Of a stretch of 42,857 bases of DNA, positions 36,586-42,857 are shown piece after piece; position 1 is the stretch's first letter; every line of letters starts with the position of its first letter. The stretch covers positions 1 to 42,857 of the forward strand of contig NZ_JJML01000046.1 of NCBI RefSeq assembly GCF_000775285.1. Direction: 5' to 3'. The notes under the pieces are model-generated. The model was not told where the DNA came from. It was given only the letters and a program-made list of their open reading frames with translations, and ran no database searches. This stretch comes from Neosynechococcus sphagnicola sy1 (GTDB lineage Bacteria > Cyanobacteriota > Cyanobacteriia > Neosynechococcales > Neosynechococcaceae). A program made the position numbers and the translations under genes.

Positions 36586-38448
36586 TCACTGACCCAGCAT
36601 CTGCAATTGATACAAACTGGCATACAGTCCCTGCTGTTCCAGAAGTTCTTCATGGGTTCCGGACTCCACTAGTTGTCCGCGCCGCAACACCAAAATGCGA
36701 TCAACGTTGCGAATCGTTGAGAGGCGGTGGGCAATGATAATGGCGGTACGCCCGACCAGGAGCCGCTCTAATGCCTGTTGAATCAGCGCCTCTGTCCCCA
36801 CGTCTAAACTAGCCGTGGCTTCATCCAGTACCAACACCTGGGGGTTGCGAATGGCTGCCCGAGCAAATGCCAGCAGTTGCTTCTGTCCCCCCGAAAGATT
36901 CGACCCCCGCTCTCGTAGCAGGGTGTTGTACCCCTGGGGCAGCGTCGTAATAAAGTCAGCTACATTGGTTTGCTCCGCAGCCCTTTGCACCGCTGCCATG
37001 GGATAGGTCTCACCCAGGGTGATGTTACTTTTGACATCCCCCGCAAACAGAAAGCCATCTTGCAGAATCACCCCTAGATAGCGTCGTAATTCTTGCTGGG
37101 GGAAGTCTCGAATATCCACCCCATCGAGCAGAATCCGCCCCTGATTAGCCTCATACAATCGACAGAGCAAGCGGATAATCGAACTTTTGCCAGCTCCCGT
37201 TGGCCCGACCAGCGCCACTTTTTCACCGGGACGAATGGTAAAGTTTAAGTCTTGCAGGATATAGTCTCCTGGTTTGTAAGCAAACCAAACCTGCTCAAAC
37301 CGAATTTCACCTGTGGTGGGGGGCGCGAGGGGATCAGAGGTCGCGTCGGGCTGTGTGGGGATGATCTGCCACTTACCATTGCTGGCAGCAGCAGAGTCAC
37401 GGATTTCAATCGGTTCCGTCAGAATATTGGTGATCCGTTCAATGGCCGTAAATCCAGATTGAATCGCGGTAAACTTTTCGGCAAACTGTCGCAACGGGTC
37501 AAATAATCGCTGGGCAAATAGAATAAATGCCGACAGTACCCCAAAGCTGAGACTCCCCTGCATCAGCTTCCAACCGCCTAACCACAGCACCCCGGCGATC
37601 GCCACGAGGGCTATCCACTCCAGGGTCGCTGAGACGGCTGAATCATAGAAAATGGTGCGATCGACTTCCTTGATGTAGCGCTGGTTAATGGTACGAAACT
37701 GCTGAGCGTTGAACTGCTCGCGGCGAAACAGCTGCACCACACTGACACCGATGAGGTTTTCCTGGAGGGCAGAGTTCAGCGCCGAAAGTTCATCCCGTGC
37801 GCGGTAATTGGCAATGCGATATTGTTGCTGAAAGTAAATAATTAACACGGTGACGGGGAGTAACATCAACACCAGCAACACCGCCAGTTGCCATTGCAGC
37901 CAAAACATGGCGATCGCAATCACGATCATCGAGAACAAATCACTGACAATGCCGATGGCTCCCGTGGCAAACACATCCCCCAAGGCTTCGACATCACTGG
38001 TGAGACGGGTAATCAACCGCCCCACGGGGGTGCGATCAAAGAATCGCATCGCCAGGGAGGTCACATGCTCAAACAAATCCTTGCGAATATCTGCGGTAAT
38101 CCGTTGCCCAATTTTCTGGACGAGGAAGCCCTGTACCCCTTGCAACGATAACTGCACGGTTACCGTCAGCAGGAGGACTGCCCCTAAAATATTGATACCT
38201 TCCAAGAGGCTGCGATGTCTGAGGAAAGGATGGAGGGTTTCTTCCTGCCGAATCAGAGAAATCACCTGACCAATGATAATCGGCTGGACAGCTCCCGCGA
38301 TCGCCAATGGGATCAGCAGCAACATGGAAAGGGTGAGCAGGCGACCACTGCGACGGGCATAGGGAACTAGGCGGAGGAAGAGCCGCCAATCATTTTCTGG
38401 ATGACGGGGTGTACCACGGGTTTCAGTGACAACGGGGGAGGAAGTCAT
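36586..38448 (-). CDS. ABC exporter, fused membrane and ATPase domains (MsbA/MdlB-like)
   Basis: The 620-aa half-transporter has a six-helix type-1 ABC membrane domain (about residues 35-340, with FFDRTPVGRLITRLTSDVEAL and ALNSALQENLIGVSVVQLF) and a C-terminal nucleotide-binding domain. There, GPTGAGKSS is Walker A, LSGGQKQLLAFARA the signature, VLVLDEATASLD Walker B, and IIIAHRLSTIRN the switch His. It would work as a dimer, exporting lipid, drug or peptide; substrate is unknown. ATG at 38448 starts the protein. It is divergent from rppA. No accessory genes lie next to it. Confidence 0.95.
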   Translation of the reverse strand: MTSSPVVTETRGTPRHPENDWRLFLRLVPYARRSGRLLTLSMLLLIPLAIAGAVQPIIIGQVISLIRQEETLHPFLRHRSLLEGINILGAVLLLTVTVQLSLQGVQGFLVQKIGQRITADIRKDLFEHVTSLAMRFFDRTPVGRLITRLTSDVEALGDVFATGAIGIVSDLFSMIVIAIAMFWLQWQLAVLLVLMLLPVTVLIIYFQQQYRIANYRARDELSALNSALQENLIGVSVVQLFRREQFNAQQFRTINQRYIKEVDRTIFYDSAVSATLEWIALVAIAGVLWLGGWKLMQGSLSFGVLSAFILFAQRLFDPLRQFAEKFTAIQSGFTAIERITNILTEPIEIRDSAAASNGKWQIIPTQPDATSDPLAPPTTGEIRFEQVWFAYKPGDYILQDLNFTIRPGEKVALVGPTGAGKSSIIRLLCRLYEANQGRILLDGVDIRDFPQQELRRYLGVILQDGFLFAGDVKSNITLGETYPMAAVQRAAEQTNVADFITTLPQGYNTLLRERGSNLSGGQKQLLAFARAAIRNPQVLVLDEATASLDVGTEALIQQALERLLVGRTAIIIAHRLSTIRNVDRILVLRRGQLVESGTHEELLEQQGLYASLYQLQMLGQ

Positions 38449-38569
38449 GGAAAACTTGTAGTTTCCTTAACAAATCATCTGCCCTCCAACTGTAACGCAG
38501 TCCTCAGACCAGCATCATGGGAGAATCGAGTCGAGTCGGTTCGATAGCCGGAGCGGCTTCCGCACCCCT

Positions 38570-39256
38570 ATGCATATCCTTTTGGTTGATGACGAAGTTG
38601 AACTGACCGAGCCCCTCAGTCGGGTACTCAAACGCGAGGGCTATGCAGTCGATGTCGCCTTTGATGGGGCTGTGGGGGGTCAGTTGGCGATGCAGGGGAG
38701 TTACGATCTGCTGATTCTGGACTGGATGCTACCCCAGCAAACTGGACTGGCTCTTTGCCAGCAGTTGCGATCTCGGGGGGATAAAACGCCCGTCCTATTT
38801 CTGACAGCGAAAGATACCCTGGATGACCGGGTGTTAGGTCTGGATGCGGGAGCCGATGATTACCTGGTAAAACCCTTTGAGTTACGGGAGCTGCTGGCGC
38901 GGGTGCGGGCATTGTTGCGACGGCCTCCGACCTTAGCATCTGGGGGACAACAGCTGCAAGTGGAAGACCTAACCCTGGATTGTGTCAATCAACTGGCCTA
39001 CCGCGATCGCCGCTCCATTGAACTGTCTGACAAAGAATGCCAACTGCTGGAGTATTTCATGCGCCATCCCGGCCAATTACTGACCCACAGTCAAATTCAC
39101 CAGCAGGTTTGGGGCGAGGAAGAGAAGCCAACCAGTAATGTCTTAGCGGCACAAATTCGCCTGTTGCGGCGCAAAATTGAAGCTGAAGGCGAAAAGATTC
39201 TGATCCATACGGTTTATAAAAAGGGCTACCGCTTTGGTTCTACGCCGGGTGTTTAA
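38570..39256 (+). CDS. rppA: OmpR-family response regulator, RppA-like
   Basis: A receiver domain (MHILLVDDEVELTEPLSRVLKREGY, phospho-acceptor Asp in LLILDWMLPQQTG near residue 52, and the Lys in DYLVKPFELREL) is joined to a winged-helix DNA-binding domain (IELSDKECQLLEYFMRHPGQLLTH, SNVLAAQIRLLRRKIEAEGE, KKGYRF). The sequence is close to cyanobacterial RppA, a regulator of redox or nickel responses. RppB, the usual partner kinase, does not follow: 39257-39425 holds no gene, then fetB on the other strand. So the regulator is an orphan here. The name is by resemblance. Confidence 0.85.
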   Translation: MHILLVDDEVELTEPLSRVLKREGYAVDVAFDGAVGGQLAMQGSYDLLILDWMLPQQTGLALCQQLRSRGDKTPVLFLTAKDTLDDRVLGLDAGADDYLVKPFELRELLARVRALLRRPPTLASGGQQLQVEDLTLDCVNQLAYRDRRSIELSDKECQLLEYFMRHPGQLLTHSQIHQQVWGEEEKPTSNVLAAQIRLLRRKIEAEGEKILIHTVYKKGYRFGSTPGV

Positions 39257-39425
39257 CTCAGAGACATCCCTGGATCTCCACCCTCAAGCCGTTGTTGCAT
39301 CAGGCAATCCCCGTCACCTCTGCGATCGCTGGATTTATCCAGTGGCAAGATCGAACAGCTCCTGGGCTGGTGAGACTTGGACAGGGTTCCCAAGATGGTT
39401 TTCGGGCAATCCTGCCCCATCGACC

Positions 39426-40205
39426 TTAAGGGCCGACCAGTTGGGCAGCCTGATTAAAAAACTGACGGCACAGCCCCTGGGTGACCAAGAGGGTGGTGAT
39501 CAAGGTAGCAAAGGCTAGCATAAACATGATCAGCATTTGATAGAGAGAGGCATCCAAGGGACTGACCCCACTCAGCATCTGCCCGGTAATAATCCCCGGC
39601 AAGGTTACAACCCCCACCACCATCATGGAGTTAATGGTCGGAATCAACCCAGCTTTAATGGCGGCTTGCCGATAGTGGGCGATCGCCTGTTGTGGGGTGG
39701 CTCCTAAACAGAGATGGGTTTCAATTTCCAGGCGGCTCGACTGCACCGTACTCACCAACCGTTCCCCAGCGATCGCACTGGCGGTCATAACATTGCCCAA
39801 CACAATCCCAGCCAAGGGAATCAGATATTGGGGGTCATACCAGAGACTGGGGCGAATCACCAGGAGGTTGACATAGGTGAGGGTAATTGCCGTACTGCTC
39901 AAGAATGATCCCCAGAGAATTAACCACAGTTGGGGAATCTGGGAACCAATGCGGTTCCGAGCCACGGTAACGGCGATCGCCAGCATCAGTGCTAGCACCA
40001 AGAGAACCGCCCAAGGATTTTTCCAGGTAAACACCACCGCCAGAAAATAGCCCACCACCAGTAATTGCAACACCGTTCGTCCGGTTGCGATCGCTAGAGT
40101 TGCGGCTAGACCCAAACGCTGCCATAACGAGATGCCAATAGCGACAGCCATCAGTCCCAAGGCCCAGGTCAGATCGGTTAAGTCTAACTGAATTAATGAT
40201 TCCAA
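39426..40205 (-). CDS. fetB: ABC transporter permease of the FetB/UPF0014 family
   Basis: A 259-aa membrane protein with about seven helices. Seen: LGLMAVAIGISLWQRLGLAATL, TGRTVLQLLVVGYFL, the conserved block IPLAGIVLGNVMTASAIAGERL, and the coupling motif EIETHLCLGATPQQA near residue 180, followed by VVGVVTLPGIITGQMLSG. In E. coli, FetAB exports iron. The ATPase partner (fetA) is not in the window, so the gene may work with a distant one. Convergent with rppA, and divergent from the FG-GAP/RTX gene across 245 bases with no clear promoter. Confidence 0.9.
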   Translation of the reverse strand: MESLIQLDLTDLTWALGLMAVAIGISLWQRLGLAATLAIATGRTVLQLLVVGYFLAVVFTWKNPWAVLLVLALMLAIAVTVARNRIGSQIPQLWLILWGSFLSSTAITLTYVNLLVIRPSLWYDPQYLIPLAGIVLGNVMTASAIAGERLVSTVQSSRLEIETHLCLGATPQQAIAHYRQAAIKAGLIPTINSMMVVGVVTLPGIITGQMLSGVSPLDASLYQMLIMFMLAFATLITTLLVTQGLCRQFFNQAAQLVGP

Positions 40206-40450
40206 GGCTGACCTCCGTTGTCATTGCTGATGAGTTTACTTTAGTTGCTTCCTTGGTTCCAGCAATGGGCCTGCGATCGCTGATATGTTTGGGGATTTGC
40301 TGCAATGATAATCTTTGGTACGAAATACAGTACGCATGAGATTGAGTATGCTACTTTTCTATCAAGCATTGTCTTCATTTCCACAACAATCTTTCGCAGG
40401 CCAATGCCCATAGCCTCATTTGTTATTACCTAAAATTAGGCAAACCACTT

Positions 40451-42857
40451 ATGGTCAGCTCAGCCTTAAATCTCTCCAGCCTTAATGGCAGCAACGGCTT
40501 TGTAATCAACGGCATCAATGTAAGCGACAATTCAGGCTATTCAGTTAGCAGTGCCGGGGATGTCAATGGTGATGGCATTGAGGATCTGATCATTGGCGCA
40601 CCCTATGCCGACCCCAATGGCCTTTTAAATTCAGGCCAGAGCTATGTGGTCTTTGGCTCCACCAGCGGCTTTAGCAGCACCCTGAGTCTCTCCAGTCTGG
40701 ATGGCAGCAATGGCTTTGTCCTCAGCGGTATGAATGCGGATGACCATTTAGGCAGTTCCGTCAGTGATGCGGGGGATATCAATGGCGATGGCATTGATGA
40801 CCTGATCATTGGCGCTATCTTTGCTTCTCCCAATGGCATCGATGGTTCCGGCCAGAGCTATGTGGTGTTTGGCTCCACCAGTGGCTTCAGCAGCAGCCTC
40901 AATCTCTCCAGCCTCAATGGCAGCAACGGCTTTAAAATCAATGGCATTAATGCGAGTTGACTCCTCAGGCAGCTCAGTCAGCAATGCCGGGGATATCAAT
41001 GGCGATGGCATTGATGACCTGATCATTGGCGCTATCTTTGCTTCTCCCAATGGCATCGATGGTTCCGGCCAGAGCTATGTGGTGTTTGGCTCCACCAATG
41101 GCTTCAGCAGCAGCCTCAATCTCTCCAGTCTGGATGGCAGCAATGGCTTTGCCCTCAATGGCATTAGTGCGGATGACTTCTCAGGCTGGTCGGCCAGCAG
41201 TGCCGGGGATGTCAATGGCGATGGCATTGATGACCTGATCATTGGCGCACCCGATGCCTCTCCCAATGGCTTTTATTCCGGCCAGAGCTATGTGGTCTTT
41301 GGCTCCCCGCGTGGAACTGGCAACGATGACTTAGTTACAGGTACTGCAGGCAATGACTCTATTGAAGGTTTGATAGGTAATGACACCCTGCTGGGCTTAA
41401 GCGGCAATGACTCTTTAGTGGGCGGTGATGGCAACGATTCCCTGATCGGCAGTTCGGGCAATGACAGCATTCAAGGGGACGATGGCAATGACTCCTTGAA
41501 TGGGGGGGCGGGTAACGATTCCCTGCTGGGGGGAGCTGGCAACGATTCCCTCATCGGTAGTACTGGCAATGACTCCCTGGTGGGGGGTTTGGATGACGAC
41601 ACCTATGTTGTCGATGATGCGGGCGATGTGATTGTTGAAAATCTCAGTGAGGGCATTGATACCGTTCAGTCCAGCATTAATTTTACCCTGGCAGCCAATG
41701 TCGAGAATCTGGTGTTAACAGGCACTGCTGCGATTAATGGCAGCGGCAACACCCTCAATAATCAGATCACCGGGAATGTTGCGGCCAACAATCTCACTGG
41801 GAGCAGCGGCAATGACACCCTGAATGGGGGCGATGACAATGACACCGCAAACTACAGCACCTTCACCCAAGGGATTACCCTCCTCCTACCCACCGGGATC
41901 GTCAACAAAGGCAGTAACGGCATCGATCAACTCATCAACATCGAAACCATTATTGGGGCCGTTGGTCAAACGAATATTATCGATGCTTCTACGGCAACAG
42001 GAATTACAAGCATCAATGCTAATTTGGCCACTCAATCCCTAACGGTGAATGCCGGACTGCCTTCGCCCCAGATCTTTACCGTTACCAATTTTGTCAACGT
42101 CATTGGCACTAATAACAACGATACGATCGCAGGCAATAGTGACCATAACCACCTGGAAGGGAGGGGAGGCAACGACACCCTGCTTGGCAATAATGGCAAC
42201 GACACCTTAGATGGGGACACCGGGGCAGATTCCCTCGTAGGGGGTCTAGATAACGATACCTATGTCGTAGATAATGCTGGCGACATGATTGTCGAGAATG
42301 CCAACCAGGGCATTGATACAGCTGAGGTTAACTTCAGCTATACCCTGGGTGCCAATGTCGAAAACTTATCCCTCTTCGGTACCGCCCTCACTGGCACGGG
42401 GAACGAGTTAGCCAACTTAATCAAGGGGTTCAACGGCAACGACACCCTGATGGGCAACAGTGGCAACGACACCTTAGATGGCGGCAGTGGTGCAGATTCC
42501 CTGGTGGGGGGTCTGAATGACGACACCTATGTCGTGGATAATGCTGGCGACGTGATTGTCGAGAATGCCAACCAAGGCATTGATACTGTTGAAGTTGACT
42601 TCAACTATACCCTGGGTGCCAATGTCGAGAACCTCACCCTGATCGAAAGTGCTGCCACCAACGGCAGTGGCAACATCCTTGATAATCTGATCACAGGCAA
42701 TACTGCCGCCAATACCCTCAATGGTGATACGGGGCATGACACCCTGCTTGGCTTAAGCGGGGATGATACCCTGCTGGGAGGCGCTGGCAACGATTCCCTG
42801 ATCGGCAGTTCGGGCAATGACAGCATTCAAGGGGACGATGGCAATGACTCCTTGAAT
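40451..42857 (+). CDS. FG-GAP and RTX calcium-binding repeat protein, frame broken once, 3' end outside window
   Basis: The N-terminal part has FG-GAP (integrin-like) repeats with calcium loops such as DVNGDGIEDLIIGAP and DINGDGIDDLIIG, about 72 aa per unit. From about 41310 come RTX nonapeptide repeats (GNDSLVGG, GNDTLLG, GGAGNDSL), interleaved with NVENLVLTG-type linker blocks and DDTYVVDNAGDVIVEN units. Such proteins are usually type I secretion substrates: no N-terminal signal is seen, and the export signal would be at the unseen C-terminus. The reading frame breaks near 40953-40958 by one extra base and resumes from about 40950 in another frame, open to the window end. Role is likely surface or extracellular. 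Confidence 0.9.
40772..41097 (+). repeat. Duplicated FG-GAP unit, 109-nt exact copy at 217-nt offset
   Basis: Positions 40772-40880 are identical to 40989-41097. With one mismatch, the match extends to 40911. The offset of 217 is one more than the 216-nt (72-codon) unit, and the extra base coincides with the frame break near 40953-40958. Recent duplication or gene conversion is implied. Confidence 0.85.
41429..41501 (+). repeat. 73-nt RTX segment repeated exactly at the right window edge
   Basis: Positions 41429-41501 are identical to 42785-42857, the last 73 bases of the window. The segment encodes GNDSLIGSSGNDSIQGDDG. The match reaches the window edge and may continue. It could limit assembly past this point. 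Confidence 0.85.

Noticed and set aside
36363-36653. 96-aa leftward frame overlapping the ABC gene end
   Set aside because: Overlaps the strong ABC coding frame and is Cys/Arg-rich in the shadow style.
39257-39425. Remnant of a partner kinase gene after rppA
   Set aside because: Translation of all frames shows no histidine-kinase motif.

Overview
The window is cyanobacterial chromosomal DNA of moderate GC content. The evidence is the palindrome GCGATCGC (HIP1) recurring throughout, a Ycf20-family gene, a SufR-controlled sufBCDS locus with the catalytic subunit of ferredoxin-thioredoxin reductase, a cyanobacterial minCDE operon, an RppA-type response regulator and several small cyanobacterial-type proteins. 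The left edge lies inside an IS5-type transposase gene and the right edge inside a repeat-rich RTX gene, so the window may be one draft contig bounded by repeats (inference).

Layout. 1-311: right end of an insertion sequence. 540-5678: small hypotheticals, a fasciclin protein, a frame-disrupted GT39 transferase, a Pro-rich membrane protein, ycf20 and a GIY-YIG protein. 5865-8698: an Rpn/DUF4351 nuclease-like gene, a palindromic repeat block, thrC, and a thrC leader with a tiny ORF and a terminator-like hairpin. 8699-14714: bifunctional putA, a convergent small gene, then a leftward run of a 74-aa gene, argH, a pentapeptide-repeat protein and a monooxygenase-like protein. 14869-21180: ftrC-sufB-sufC-sufD-sufS leftward and sufR rightward, sharing an intergenic region with a CAAC-N6-GTTG operator. 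21190-22125: a truncated TauE/SafE-like fragment, a 143-bp MITE related to the IS at the left edge, and a promoter followed by a predicted branched RNA before prs. 23222-26000: two small envelope-type genes and minCDE. 26171-31486: a sugar/glycolipid cluster (gmd, GT4, methyltransferase, GT2, acyltransferase). 31614-40205: a Cys-rich mini-protein, an amino-acid permease, an alpha/beta hydrolase, an EAL protein with two small genes, an ABC exporter, rppA and fetB. 40451-end: a large FG-GAP plus RTX repeat protein.

How genes work together. SufR, with a perfect CX12CX13CX14C cysteine pattern, probably represses both its own gene and the ftrC-suf run through one operator, linking Fe-S supply to Fe-S assembly and to an Fe-S redox enzyme. 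MinC, MinD and MinE position the division septum. Gmd makes a GDP-deoxysugar precursor that the adjacent glycosyltransferases and methyltransferase could use. PutA, ArgH and ThrC are separate amino-acid metabolism genes.

A caution. At least seven reading-frame breaks, mostly at runs of 6-8 identical bases, interrupt otherwise intact conserved genes, including sufS, which is normally essential. This looks more like sequence error than gene decay. The most interesting unexplained items are the branched RNA upstream of prs, the thrC leader, and the hairpin array at 6855-7075.
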